Positions 33,666 to 43,139 are shown, counted from the first letter of the stretch. The stretch is 64,000 nucleotides of DNA from Tissierellia bacterium (GCA_030535395.1 JAUNLK010000010.1:1-64000); one strand, 5' to 3'. The notes: generated by a model from the letters alone, not told the origin. A program made the numbers and translations.

Positions 33666-34658
33666 ATGGATCTGAAATTGAAGAAATTGCGCCTGGCCAA
33701 TACGCCGACCCCCATTGAACAGATACAGCTCATGGAAGCGGAACTCCCTGTGGAACTCTATGTGAAGAGGGACGATCTCACGGGAGTGGCCCTCAGCGGC
33801 AATAAAATTCGCAAACTGGAGTACATCTTCCACCAGTGCCTGGAGGAGGGCATCACCGATGTCATCACCTGCGGGGCCCTTCAGTCCAATCACTGCAGGG
33901 CCACGGCCTTTGCAGCGGCCAAATTGGGCATCAAGGCCCACCTCCTCCTGGCGGGGCCCCAGGGTCAGGAAGTGGACGGCAATCACTTCCTGGACCTCAT
34001 GGCGGGAGCGGAGATCCGCCAGGTGGACGGCAAGACCTACGACCAAAAGCGGGATGAGGTGATGGCCAACTGGGCAGAGGAGCTCACCGCCAAGGGCAAA
34101 GTGTGCCGGGTGATTCCCGAGGGGGCATCGGAGGCCCTGGGGAGCTTCGGCTATTTGGACTGCTACGACGAGATCGCCCGGTATGAGGCGGAGCGCAATC
34201 TTCCCTTCGACCGCATTGTGGTTACAGTGGGGAGTGTGGGCACCCACGCCGGCCTCCTCTACGGGAAAAAACTCCGGAAGGGCCAGGAGGAGATCACCGG
34301 GATCAGTGTCTCCCGCAGCCGGGACTACTATCTCCCCAGGGCACGGGAAATTTTCCGGGGAATGAACGAACTCGCGGGCCTGGACCTTGCCATAGAGGAT
34401 GCCGAGGTCCACATTTTGGAGGGCTACGAGGGGAGAGGCTATGGCCTGAGCCGCCCGGAGGAACTGGCCTTCATCCGGGACTTCACCTCCCAGACGGGGA
34501 TCATCCTGGACCCCGTCTACACCGGCAAGGCCCTCTACGGCCTCATCACTGAAGCCCTGGAGGGACGCTTCGTTCCAGGGGAGCGGATCCTCTTTGTTCA
34601 CACGGGAGGGGCCTTCGGCTGGACCCGAAGGGCCATGGCAGAGCTCCTCAGGGGCTGA
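33666..34658 (+). CDS. PLP-dependent D-cysteine desulfhydrase/ACC deaminase-like enzyme
   Basis: A 330-residue fold-type II PLP enzyme. The lysine that binds PLP is Lys47 in S-G-N-K-I-R-K-L-E, followed by the family block G-A-L-Q-S-N-H-C-R-A-T-A and the phosphate-binding T-V-G-S-V-G-T-H-A-G-L. The group includes D-cysteine desulfhydrase (D-cysteine to pyruvate, H2S and ammonia) and ACC deaminase; this sequence looks closer to the former. ATG 33666 is chosen for the AAGGAGGT five bases ahead. It lies 42 bases after the phosphatase gene and ends at a strong terminator. Confidence 0.88.
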   Translation: MDLKLKKLRLANTPTPIEQIQLMEAELPVELYVKRDDLTGVALSGNKIRKLEYIFHQCLEEGITDVITCGALQSNHCRATAFAAAKLGIKAHLLLAGPQGQEVDGNHFLDLMAGAEIRQVDGKTYDQKRDEVMANWAEELTAKGKVCRVIPEGASEALGSFGYLDCYDEIARYEAERNLPFDRIVVTVGSVGTHAGLLYGKKLRKGQEEITGISVSRSRDYYLPRAREIFRGMNELAGLDLAIEDAEVHILEGYEGRGYGLSRPEELAFIRDFTSQTGIILDPVYTGKALYGLITEALEGRFVPGERILFVHTGGAFGWTRRAMAELLRG

Positions 34659-34661
34659 GGA

Positions 34662-34699
34662 AATAGAACCCACAATATTGTGGGTTCTATTTTTTTATT
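34662..34699 (+). terminator. Terminator after the desulfhydrase gene
   Basis: Perfect 15-bp inverted repeat AATAGAACCCACAAT/ATTGTGGGTTCTATT with a following T-run. Confidence 0.92.
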
Positions 34700-34752
34700 T
34701 TTGCATGGCGTATGTAAAATACAACATATTTCAATTGGGAGGGGAAATGTTA

Positions 34753-34781
34753 TTGTTTTCCTGGGATGATTGGTTCATAAT
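34753..34781 (+). promoter_or_regulatory. Candidate promoter of gdh
   Basis: TTGTTT (34753-34758), 17-base spacer, CATAAT (34776-34781), 40 bases ahead of the gdh start. Confidence 0.5.
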
Positions 34782-34821
34782 GGACTTGTATCTAAGTAAT
34801 ACGTTTCCATAGGAGGTTCAC

Positions 34822-36090
34822 ATGACGGAAAAAAACAATCCTTTCGTATCGGCCCAAGCAAAAGTAAAGCACGCTGTTGAGCAATTGGGTCTTTCTGAAG
34901 ATTACTACACCATTTTGAGCGAACCCATGCGGGTGATTGAAGTAAACATCCCCGTTCGCATGGACGATGGTACCTTGAGAATTTTCAAGGGCTGGCGGAG
35001 CCAACACAATGATGCCATTGGTCCCTTCAAAGGTGGCGTACGTTTTCACCAGGATGTAAATTACGACGAAGTTCGGGCTCTCTCCCTCTGGATGACCTTC
35101 AAATGCGGCATCATGGACATCCCCTACGGCGGAGGTAAGGGCGGCATCATCGTAAATCCCGCTGAACTCTCCAGTCGCGAGTTGGAACAAGTTTCCCGCG
35201 GATACGTCAGAGGTCTGTATAAATACTTAGGGGAAAAATTCGACGTCCCCGCTCCCGACGTTGGCACCAACGGTCAAGTCATGACCTGGTTCCTGGACGA
35301 GTATCTGAAACTCACCGGTTCCAACGACATGGGTACCTTCACCGGTAAGGACACCCGCTGGGGCGGCTCCGAGGGTCGGAACGAAGCCACCGGTTTCGGT
35401 ATCTACACCATCGGTCGCGCTGCCGCTGAAAAGCTGGGCATCAATATTAAAGACGCCACCGTTGCCGTACAAGGCTTCGGTAACGCCGGTCGCTTCACCG
35501 TGAAAAACTACACCAAGAACGGTGTTAAGGTAGTGGCCGTTGCTGAGTGGGAGCCCAAGAACGGCACCTACGCCATCTACAACGAAAATGGTCTCGACTT
35601 TGACGAGATGGTAGCCTACATGGACGAGCACAAAAATCTCCTGGGCTTCCCCGGCTCCAAGGCCCTCACCATGGACGAATTCTGGGCACTGAATGTGGAC
35701 ATCCTGGTTCCCGCTGCTCTGGAAAACTCCATCACCGGCGAAGTAGCTGAAAAGCTCAACTGCAAGCTGGTCAGTGAAGCTGCCAACGGACCCACCACTC
35801 CCGAAGGGGACAAAGTCCTGGCTGAAAGAGGCATCATCCTCACCCCCGATATTCTCACCAATGCCGGTGGCGTAACCGTATCCTACTTCGAGTGGGTACA
35901 AAACCGCTATGGCTACTACTGGACCGAGAAGGAAGCCGAAGAGCGTCAAGAGCAGGCCATGATGAAGGCCTTCAACGACATCTGGAACTTGGCCGAAGAG
36001 TACAAAGTGACCATCCGCGAAGCTGCCTACATGAACTCCGTAAAGAAAGTTTGCGATGTCATGGATCTCCGGGGCTGGATGCAAAAATAA
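34822..36090 (+). CDS. gdhA: NAD(P)-dependent glutamate dehydrogenase
   Basis: A 422-residue Glu/Leu/Phe/Val dehydrogenase family enzyme interconverting glutamate and 2-oxoglutarate plus ammonia. The substrate block with Lys94 and P-Y-G-G-G-K106-G-G is intact, as are D-V-G-T-N in the catalytic region and the Rossmann G-F-G-N-A-G. It is nearest in form to the catabolic RocG/GudB type. Codon use is strongly selected (GGT, GTA, CGT, GAA, CAA), unlike the genes on either side and like tuf and rplM, so this is predicted to be one of the most abundant proteins. AGGAGG precedes ATG. Own promoter and terminator. Confidence 0.96.
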   Translation: MTEKNNPFVSAQAKVKHAVEQLGLSEDYYTILSEPMRVIEVNIPVRMDDGTLRIFKGWRSQHNDAIGPFKGGVRFHQDVNYDEVRALSLWMTFKCGIMDIPYGGGKGGIIVNPAELSSRELEQVSRGYVRGLYKYLGEKFDVPAPDVGTNGQVMTWFLDEYLKLTGSNDMGTFTGKDTRWGGSEGRNEATGFGIYTIGRAAAEKLGINIKDATVAVQGFGNAGRFTVKNYTKNGVKVVAVAEWEPKNGTYAIYNENGLDFDEMVAYMDEHKNLLGFPGSKALTMDEFWALNVDILVPAALENSITGEVAEKLNCKLVSEAANGPTTPEGDKVLAERGIILTPDILTNAGGVTVSYFEWVQNRYGYYWTEKEAEERQEQAMMKAFNDIWNLAEEYKVTIREAAYMNSVKKVCDVMDLRGWMQK

Positions 36091-36130
36091 GCCTCTCCCA
36101 AATTCTTCAAAATTCCCCTCTGGGGAACCA

Positions 36131-36167
36131 CAAAAAAGCTATGAGTTCTGCTCATAGCTTTTTTTGC
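36131..36167 (+). terminator. gdh terminator
   Basis: AAAAAAGCTATGAG/CTCATAGCTTTTTT inverted repeat around a TTCTG loop. Confidence 0.92.
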
Positions 36168-36288
36168 GTGTTGTGGAAGCTTGGATCTGCCCTTAACTTG
36201 GACTTTACAGGGGATTCACCTGCGTTTTTAGATCCTCTGTTATCCTTGCTGGGAAGCTTATAGCAGCGACTCATAGAAAGGGAAGACC

Positions 36289-39200
36289 ATGAAATCATTT
36301 GGAAGACGACTTCTGGCACTGATGCTGGCCCTCATTATGGTGGCCTCCCTGGTGCCGGAATTTGCAATTGCCGCCGGGGAGGGCGCGAGCCCCGGCCCCA
36401 TTGTCCTCTACGGAGCCTATGGCGGAGGGGGCAATAGCAGAAGCACCTATACAAACGACTACATCGTGCTGAAAAATATCGGCAAGAAGACCGTGAATCT
36501 CACGGGCTGGAAGGTAGAGCGGTATTCCGCTAGTGGGAATTTGCAAGAAACTGTCACTTTAAGCGGTAGTTTTTCCCCGGAGGCCTACTATGTTATGCGA
36601 GGGGGAACAAACGGAGGGGGAACTCTCGATTTGCCCCGAAAGGATTTGGACTCTAATATCAACATGAGTGCAACTTCCTTCAGCCTGAAATTGCTCAATC
36701 CCCAGGGGCAAGAAGTGGATGTATTGGGAACGGGAAAATCTAAAATTTTCCTGGGTACTGCCATGAAGGCCCTCTCCAATACCACTGCCGCCAAGCGGGT
36801 GCAATACACAGGGGACAATGCCAAGGACTGGGAGAAAATTGATGCAAATGAGGGCCATCTGGCCTATCTGACCGAGGGCACCACTCCGGGAGTTGGCCCC
36901 GGTACGGAGCCCGAAAATCCCGGCACTGGGGAGACGCCCACACCTGTCCCTGGAGTAAAGACCATCTCCATTGCCGATGCTCGGGATGCCGCCCAAGGCA
37001 CTGAAGTCACCGTGGAGGGGGTAGTGACCTATCAACACACCGATGGCAATGTCTTCATTCAGGATAAAACGGGAGGCATTGGGGTCTATCCTGTGGCATC
37101 CACCTCTCAGCTCTACGGTCGCAAGGTCCGGGTGACGGGAAAACGGGGGGAGTACAGCGGTCAGGCGCAAATCAGCCAGACCAAGGTGGAGGACCTGGGC
37201 GCCGCTACCCTGCCCGAACCCGAGCTGATCACTCTGGCACAGCTCAAGGACGATGCCAGTGTCAATGGTCAGCGGGTGTTGATCAAGGGTCTCACCCTGG
37301 GAAAAATTGACCCGTACAACACCTCCATCACCCAGGATGGGATCACTCTGAGTATTTTCAGACTCCCCAAGGGAGACTACAAGGAAACCGATGTGGTGAA
37401 TGTCATTGGTGTGGCGGGAACTCACAACAGCAAAGCCCAACTCCGGGTTCAGGCAGCCGGAGACGTCACCATCGTTGACCCGGGTGAGGGTCCCGCTCCC
37501 GTGGATCCCCTGCCCAAAGTGACGGAGGACCCCCTCACCGATGAAAAAATTGGGGAACTGAAGAAAAAATATCCCGATCTCCTCACCATCAGTGATGTCC
37601 ACGAGATCTATGAAAATTACACATTGACCCAAGACAAAGAGACTTTGCGGGAGAATGTCACCATTGTGGGGGTGGCCACCTATGCCTATGCTGGGGGCTC
37701 CTCCCTCATTATCGAGGACGTGGTGGACGGTGAGGTTCTGGGCTATCAGATCTATGGCCCTACGGAGACCGTGGTCCCCGGGGACATTGTGGTGGCTAAA
37801 GGAAATTTGATTTACTTCTATGGCCTCCCGGAAATGAGCGGGGTCACCTCCATGGAGATTGCAGGCCAAGGGAAGCCCGTGGCGGCTCAAGAGCTCACCT
37901 TCAAACAAATCAATGCCCACGCCAGCCACCTGGTCAATGAGTATGTCACGGTAAAGGACGTCACCCTCCCCACTTACAATGGCGACGGCACCATCACTTT
38001 CACCGATGACACGGGGAGCCTTCCCTCCTATCGCAGTCCCCAGTATCCCCTGGGCAGCCAGGCGAGGGATGTGGTGGACATTCGTGGAGCCATTGCCCCC
38101 CACAAGGGAAATCCCCAAATTCGCATGAACGACTCCGGGGACTATCTGGTGAAAGACGACAAGTTGGCCCCCTATATTGTGGTGGGGACTCTCATGGAGG
38201 CCCGGGGGGGCCTGGACTATCCCCTCTATGTGGATGTATTGGACAATGTGGGTGCCACTGAAGTGATCCTTCACTACGAGGGCAAGGATGTAGCCATGAA
38301 ACGGGATGAGATCACCGGCAAGTGGAAGGCCACCATTCCCGGGGCCGATCTTCTGGGGAAGGGGAGCCTGAGTCTCAGCTTTACCGCTGTGGATGCCCAG
38401 GGCAATACCTCCAATAAGATCTATAATGCACCCTTTGTCTACGGTAAGTCCGAGCCCGTGGGCGAGAAGATCACCCTCAATATTGACAATCGCCCTCAAA
38501 TTGTAAATCCCAGCCCCAAAAACTTGGCGGCAACGGGAGCAGAAAAGCGGCCCGTCATCTCCGCTGAGGTGAAGAATGTCAGCGACAATGCCAAGGTCAC
38601 CATCTCCCTCAATGGGGGCAAGGCCCAGCCCATGACCCTGGAAAATGGAACTGCCTCTTACCGCCCAGAAAGTCCCCTAGAGGACGGACTGGTGGAAGTA
38701 CTGGTAAAAGTTCAGGACGGGGATGCCACCAATGAGCTCTCCTGGAAGTTCTATGTGGGTGAGCGGACGGTCCAGCACTACCGGGGACAGATCCACTCCC
38801 ACAGCAACTACTCCGACGGTGCGGGGACCCCTGAGGATGCGGTGGAATACGCCTCAATGGCCGATGCCATTGACTTCTTTGCCCTCACCGACCACTCCAA
38901 CTACTTTGATAAGGCTGGGAATTTAGGAGAGATCAACGATGAAACCAAAGGCCTGAAAGATCCGGCGGATTCCAGTCTCTCCAAGTGGCAGAAGTACAAG
39001 AAAATTGTGGAGTCCTATACCACCGAGGGTTTCCTGGCCATGTACGGCTATGAAATGACCTGGACCAAGTCCGGGGCCAACTACGGCCACATGAATACCT
39101 TCAATACCAAGGGCTTTGTCTCCAGAAACAACGAATTCTACAACAACAAGACCGACTCCAAGGGGCTTCTGGCCTACTATAATATGCTCAAAACTTTGGG

Positions 39201-41421
39201 CACGGACACCTTCTCCCAGTTCAATCACCCGGGAACGACCTTCGGCACCTTCGATGACTTCGCCCACTACGATCCTGCAGTGAACGAGAATGTCAAACTC
39301 CTGGAACTGGGCAATGGGGAGGGGCCCATCCACGGCAATGGCTACTTCCCCAGCTACCGGGAGTACACCAAGGCCCTGGACATGGGCTGGAAATTGGCTC
39401 CCTCCATCAATCAGGACAATCACAAGGGCAAGTGGGGAGATGCCAATGACGGCAGAACCGTGGTCATCGCCTCCTCCCTCACCAAATCCGACATCATCAG
39501 CGCCATTCGCAATCTCAATGTGTACGCCTCGGAGGACAAGGACATCACCGTGGACTACGCCATCAATGGAGAGATGATGGGTGCCATGGTGGAGGCCAAA
39601 AGTGGCGATCAGCTTCAAGTGAATATCGACATTGCTGAAGTGGGAGATGAATCCATCGGCACCATTGAGGTGGTGACTGCCGGCGGAAAAGTGCTCCACA
39701 GCCAGGTGGCCAATGGGGCAACGGAGAGCCTCTCCTTTGAACTTGAAAACACCCATCCCTACTACTTTGTGGAAATCACCCAGCCCGACGGCGACCACAT
39801 TTTCACCGCCCCCATTTGGACGGAGGATGTGGTAGTAAAGGGCATCACCTCCTTTACTCCCAAAGACGGTAATGGGGCCACTGTGGGTGTGGAAAAAGAA
39901 TTCAGCTTTGAGTTTGCAGCTGAGGATGAGACCATTGAAAGCACCACTGTCACCGATGGCAAAACTCAAATCGGCACGGCGAAGCCTGGGGCCACCTCCA
40001 TTACCGTAGTGCCTCGGGTTTCAGGGGAGCGGGAGTACACCCTCACCATCACCACGGATAAAGGCAGCTACACTAGGACTGCAAAGGTGGTGGTGTATCC
40101 TGAAAATCTCAAGCCCAGCACCATTGCCGATGCCTGGAAAGCAGCGGAGAGGACCATCTTCCAAATCGAGGGGACCCTCACCTCCAATGGCTCTGATTTC
40201 AATAAAAATACGGCCTTCTTCGATGCTGCCTACATTCAGGATGGTACCGGCGGCATCAATATCTTCCCCTTCAGCGGCAACTACCAGGTGGGAGACCGGG
40301 TCCGGATCAAGGGCATGCGGAGCTCCTATCAGGGCGAGGGCCAGATCAATGTGTACAGCGTGGAGAAATTGGAAGGCACCGGTACGGTGGAGGCCAAGGT
40401 CCTCAAGACTGGAGAAGTTGCCAAGGACACCGGTCTTCTGGTGAAGACTCAAGGCACTGTGACCCAGGTCAATGAAGACGTGAGCCAGATTGTCATTGAC
40501 GACGGCTCCGGCCCCATTCGCATCTTCATCGATGGCTATATCGGCAGGGGCGGCGAGAGGGACAAGACCATGCCGGAAATTAAGGTGGGAGATCTGGTAT
40601 CCGCCGTGGGTCTCTCCTCTGTGGATCCCAACGGGAACCGGATTCGCATTCGAGACCGCAATGATGTGACGGTGGAGCAGAAGGACCAGGGGTCTGAAGG
40701 GGAAAAGCCCCATCCTGAAACTCCCGAAACTCCCGAGAAACCGGAAACTCCCGTGACCCCCGAGAGACCCCAGGGACCCAGCTGGATGCCCTCCCAGCCC
40801 ATCCTCCCCAGCCAGCCGGAGGCCAAGCCCGAAGTCCAGGAGGGAGAGGGGAAGGAGGAACCGGAAATTCAGCCGGTGAAAGACTTCATCGACGTCTCAC
40901 CCGAGGACTGGTATGCCGAGGCCGTGGAGAAAATTGTGGCCACGGGCATTATGAAGGGCATCTCTGAAGACAGCTTTGGCCCCAAATTGGAGACCTCCCG
41001 GGCCATGATGATCACCATGCTCTACCGCATGGCCGGGGAACCCCAGGTGGCCCCAGACGGCAGCTTCCAAGATGTGGAGGCGGGCAGCTGGTACCACGAT
41101 GCCGTGGTCTGGGCCGCCCAGGAGGGCATCACCCAGGGCCTCTCCGAGGGAGAATTTGGCACCCATATCAGCATCAGCCGGGAGGACTTTGTCACCATGG
41201 TCCACCGCTATCTCCTAAAGGAGGGCCTCATTGAAGAGGGCGCTTCCTCCGCCCCCGTGGATGGCGTCTCCCCCTGGGCCCAGGAGTCCATGGCCTGGGC
41301 CGTGGCTGCCGGCATCATTCAAGGCAGGGAAAATGGCGACCTGGCACCACAGGCCACCACCAATCGCGCTGAAGTGGCCACCATTGTCCTCAGAGTCATG
41401 GAGGAGTACTCCCTGGACTAG
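36289..41421 (+). CDS. S-layer-anchored multidomain surface protein with PHP-type phosphoesterase domain
   Basis: A 1710-residue exported protein. A signal peptide ends near A-I-A-A (about residue 28). A lamin-tail-like domain follows (about 33-190), then several OB-fold repeats of the V-x-V-E-G-V-V-T-Y type (about 222-400 and 440-620), Ig-like beta modules (about 640-825), and a CehA/McbA-like PHP hydrolase domain: R-G-Q-I-H836-S-H838-S-x-Y-S-D-G and L-T-D868-H869 are metal-ligand motifs, with further His in the F-N-H-P-G and N-Q-D-N-H-K blocks up to about 1080. Two more OB-like repeats (about 1275-1465), a Pro/Glu-rich linker and three SLH domains (about 1531-1710) complete it. It probably cleaves phosphoesters, perhaps nucleotides or nucleic acid, outside the cell while bound to wall polysaccharide. 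Substrate is inference. Confidence 0.88.
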   Translation: MKSFGRRLLALMLALIMVASLVPEFAIAAGEGASPGPIVLYGAYGGGGNSRSTYTNDYIVLKNIGKKTVNLTGWKVERYSASGNLQETVTLSGSFSPEAYYVMRGGTNGGGTLDLPRKDLDSNINMSATSFSLKLLNPQGQEVDVLGTGKSKIFLGTAMKALSNTTAAKRVQYTGDNAKDWEKIDANEGHLAYLTEGTTPGVGPGTEPENPGTGETPTPVPGVKTISIADARDAAQGTEVTVEGVVTYQHTDGNVFIQDKTGGIGVYPVASTSQLYGRKVRVTGKRGEYSGQAQISQTKVEDLGAATLPEPELITLAQLKDDASVNGQRVLIKGLTLGKIDPYNTSITQDGITLSIFRLPKGDYKETDVVNVIGVAGTHNSKAQLRVQAAGDVTIVDPGEGPAPVDPLPKVTEDPLTDEKIGELKKKYPDLLTISDVHEIYENYTLTQDKETLRENVTIVGVATYAYAGGSSLIIEDVVDGEVLGYQIYGPTETVVPGDIVVAKGNLIYFYGLPEMSGVTSMEIAGQGKPVAAQELTFKQINAHASHLVNEYVTVKDVTLPTYNGDGTITFTDDTGSLPSYRSPQYPLGSQARDVVDIRGAIAPHKGNPQIRMNDSGDYLVKDDKLAPYIVVGTLMEARGGLDYPLYVDVLDNVGATEVILHYEGKDVAMKRDEITGKWKATIPGADLLGKGSLSLSFTAVDAQGNTSNKIYNAPFVYGKSEPVGEKITLNIDNRPQIVNPSPKNLAATGAEKRPVISAEVKNVSDNAKVTISLNGGKAQPMTLENGTASYRPESPLEDGLVEVLVKVQDGDATNELSWKFYVGERTVQHYRGQIHSHSNYSDGAGTPEDAVEYASMADAIDFFALTDHSNYFDKAGNLGEINDETKGLKDPADSSLSKWQKYKKIVESYTTEGFLAMYGYEMTWTKSGANYGHMNTFNTKGFVSRNNEFYNNKTDSKGLLAYYNMLKTLGTDTFSQFNHPGTTFGTFDDFAHYDPAVNENVKLLELGNGEGPIHGNGYFPSYREYTKALDMGWKLAPSINQDNHKGKWGDANDGRTVVIASSLTKSDIISAIRNLNVYASEDKDITVDYAINGEMMGAMVEAKSGDQLQVNIDIAEVGDESIGTIEVVTAGGKVLHSQVANGATESLSFELENTHPYYFVEITQPDGDHIFTAPIWTEDVVVKGITSFTPKDGNGATVGVEKEFSFEFAAEDETIESTTVTDGKTQIGTAKPGATSITVVPRVSGEREYTLTITTDKGSYTRTAKVVVYPENLKPSTIADAWKAAERTIFQIEGTLTSNGSDFNKNTAFFDAAYIQDGTGGINIFPFSGNYQVGDRVRIKGMRSSYQGEGQINVYSVEKLEGTGTVEAKVLKTGEVAKDTGLLVKTQGTVTQVNEDVSQIVIDDGSGPIRIFIDGYIGRGGERDKTMPEIKVGDLVSAVGLSSVDPNGNRIRIRDRNDVTVEQKDQGSEGEKPHPETPETPEKPETPVTPERPQGPSWMPSQPILPSQPEAKPEVQEGEGKEEPEIQPVKDFIDVSPEDWYAEAVEKIVATGIMKGISEDSFGPKLETSRAMMITMLYRMAGEPQVAPDGSFQDVEAGSWYHDAVVWAAQEGITQGLSEGEFGTHISISREDFVTMVHRYLLKEGLIEEGASSAPVDGVSPWAQESMAWAVAAGIIQGRENGDLAPQATTNRAEVATIVLRVMEEYSLD

Positions 41422-41433
41422 TGGATCCAAAGA

Positions 41434-41466
41434 AAAAAACACCGATGATTCATCGGTGTTTTTTCA
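41434..41466. terminator. Bidirectional terminator between the SLH protein and HEPN-nuclease genes
   Basis: AAAAAACACCGATGA/TCATCGGTGTTTTTT inverted repeat, usable on both strands by the convergent genes. Confidence 0.92.
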
Positions 41467-41481
41467 TTTCTCATTTTCTCT

Positions 41482-42408
41482 TCATCTTCTCTTTTTGTCG
41501 TGGATCTTCTGGAGCTCGTCCTGGCCGTGGAGGAGATTTTCCAAATTGCTTCGGTCCAGGAGGAAGATGTCCCGCTGCTGGAGTTCCCGCTTGGCCTTCT
41601 TGGTGAGCCAGGCGCTGTCCATGAGGAGGACCTTGTGGTGATAGACGCCCTTGGGAAAGACCTCCAAAATTTCATTGAGGTCTCCCTCCTCCACTTCCTC
41701 GGGGGCGGTGATGGCCTTGATCTCCACGGCATAGCGCCGGCCCCTTTTCTCCACCAGAAAGTCGTAGGGGAGGGCGGGATTGGTCTTGTCGTTGTCCAAG
41801 ATTTTGTAGCCCACACTCTGGAAGGCCTTGAGGGCCAGATCCTCGTGGGTGAGTTCCTCATTGAGCATTCTGAGGGCCTGGAGGAGCTTCTCGGGGATCA
41901 CCTTCATAATGCCATTGCAGCTGTAGGAGCCCCCGGCCCCCGAGGGATTGGTGGCATCGAAGGCCATGATCTTGTCCTCCACTACGGTGAAGATGCCGTG
42001 GGCAATGGCATTGCGCATGTGCCGGAGGAGGGCGGCGGACTTGGTTTCCTTCTCCCCAGTGACTACGATGATCTTCTGGCAGTTGGTACAGATGGACTCC
42101 ATGTAAAAGTGGACCACATCATCGTCTATGTACTCCGGAAAGAGGACGTCCTCCGAGGAGAGGCCCATCACCGAGCAGAAGAGCTCAAAGGTGAAGTCCT
42201 CATAGAGGGGATTGTCGATTAAAGGATTGGAACTGGATTGATAGGAATTGATATTGGGGACATACCAGAGGAGGTACTCCACGGCCTTGGTGAGCTCGCT
42301 GCTCATGGCCAGGGGCTTCTCCTCGTGGCGGAGGCTGTAGGGCACTTCCCGGTGCTCCTGGCAGGTGTAGGAGAAGTCGGGGAAATTGGGCATAAAATTA
42401 TTTCTCAT
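41482..42408 (-). CDS. HEPN-like domain fused to a PD-(D/E)XK (Mrr-like) nuclease domain
   Basis: A 308-residue protein with two apparent nuclease parts. Residues about 60-185 resemble a HEPN domain: the helical segment L-L-R-H-M-R132-N-A-I-A-H137 carries the R-x4-H ribonuclease motif, followed by F-T-V-V-E-D-K-I-M-A-F-D as in HEPN proteins of the pEK499-p136 type. Residues about 185-295 resemble a restriction endonuclease-like fold: F-Q-S-V-G-Y, then D216 in Y-D-F-L-V-E-K, and E229-I-K231 in Y-A-V-E-I-K, the PD-(D/E)XK pattern of Mrr-type nucleases. No transmembrane segment. The ATG lies two bases after the stop of the GntR gene, so they are coupled. Antiviral or stress function is inference; domain calls are from motifs read by eye. 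Confidence 0.72.
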   Translation of the reverse strand: MRNNFMPNFPDFSYTCQEHREVPYSLRHEEKPLAMSSELTKAVEYLLWYVPNINSYQSSSNPLIDNPLYEDFTFELFCSVMGLSSEDVLFPEYIDDDVVHFYMESICTNCQKIIVVTGEKETKSAALLRHMRNAIAHGIFTVVEDKIMAFDATNPSGAGGSYSCNGIMKVIPEKLLQALRMLNEELTHEDLALKAFQSVGYKILDNDKTNPALPYDFLVEKRGRRYAVEIKAITAPEEVEEGDLNEILEVFPKGVYHHKVLLMDSAWLTKKAKRELQQRDIFLLDRSNLENLLHGQDELQKIHDKKRR

Positions 42409-42410
42409 GG

Positions 42411-43064
42411 CTACAACTTCTTGGCCAGGCGATAGAGAATCAGGGCGTAGACATTGGCCAGATGATCGGACATGGTGCTGACGGCTCGGTAGAGATCTCC
42501 TTGGATGAAGTACTCGTAAATTCTTATGTGCTCGCTAATGGCAAATCCGTAGGGGTGATCGAAGTCACTGTAGATATTGTAGCGATAAAAGAGATCGTAG
42601 ACATTGTCCAAGCCATTGATGAGATAGGGATTATTGGACATCAGCGCAAATCGTAGATGAAACTCTCGGTTCAATCTCAAATATTCCAAGAGATCATAGG
42701 GTTCTTTTGCCAACTTTTTTTGTTTGTTGATATTCTCTTCCAAGGCGGGGACATCCTTCCTGGAGCCCAGGAGGACGGCTTCCCGAATGGAGAGACTCTC
42801 GTAAATTTCTCGCATTTGGTAGATGTTTTTGTAATCGTCGATGGACATTTCCGCCACCCTGTGGCTCCCATGGGAGTGGACGAGAAAGTGCTGATGGGTG
42901 AGAAATCTCATCACATCGCGAATGGGGGTCCTGGAAATGGAGTAGTGCTTAGAGAGGCCAATTTCTGTCAGGGTGGACCCTGGAGGCAACTCCAGGGAGA
43001 TAATTCTGTTTTTCACATCATCATAGATGGCCATGGTGGATGTGCTGCTTATGATTCCTGTCAT
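42411..43064 (-). CDS. GntR family regulator with FCD (FadR C-terminal) domain
   Basis: A 217-residue GntR-type regulator. The winged helix begins A-I-Y-D-D-V-K-N-R-I-I-S-L-E-L-P-P-G-S-T-L-T-E and includes S-I-S-R-T-P-I-R-D (helix 2/3); the C-terminal ~140 residues are an all-helical FCD effector domain (Y-Q-M-R-E-I-Y-E-S-L-S-I-R-E-A through N-R-E-F-H-L-R-F). FCD domains usually bind small organic acids or acyl compounds, often with a metal. I place the start at ATG 43064, with AGGAAGGG ahead of it; an ATG at 43088 lacks a Shine-Dalgarno. It is the first gene of a two-gene unit with the HEPN-nuclease. Confidence 0.88.
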   Translation of the reverse strand: MTGIISSTSTMAIYDDVKNRIISLELPPGSTLTEIGLSKHYSISRTPIRDVMRFLTHQHFLVHSHGSHRVAEMSIDDYKNIYQMREIYESLSIREAVLLGSRKDVPALEENINKQKKLAKEPYDLLEYLRLNREFHLRFALMSNNPYLINGLDNVYDLFYRYNIYSDFDHPYGFAISEHIRIYEYFIQGDLYRAVSTMSDHLANVYALILYRLAKKL

Positions 43065-43139
43065 AGGTCCCTTCCTTTGCGCGCTCATGTTTAGAATAAG
43101 TATAGTACAAATATAAACAATTTTATAGCGATACTTGAA

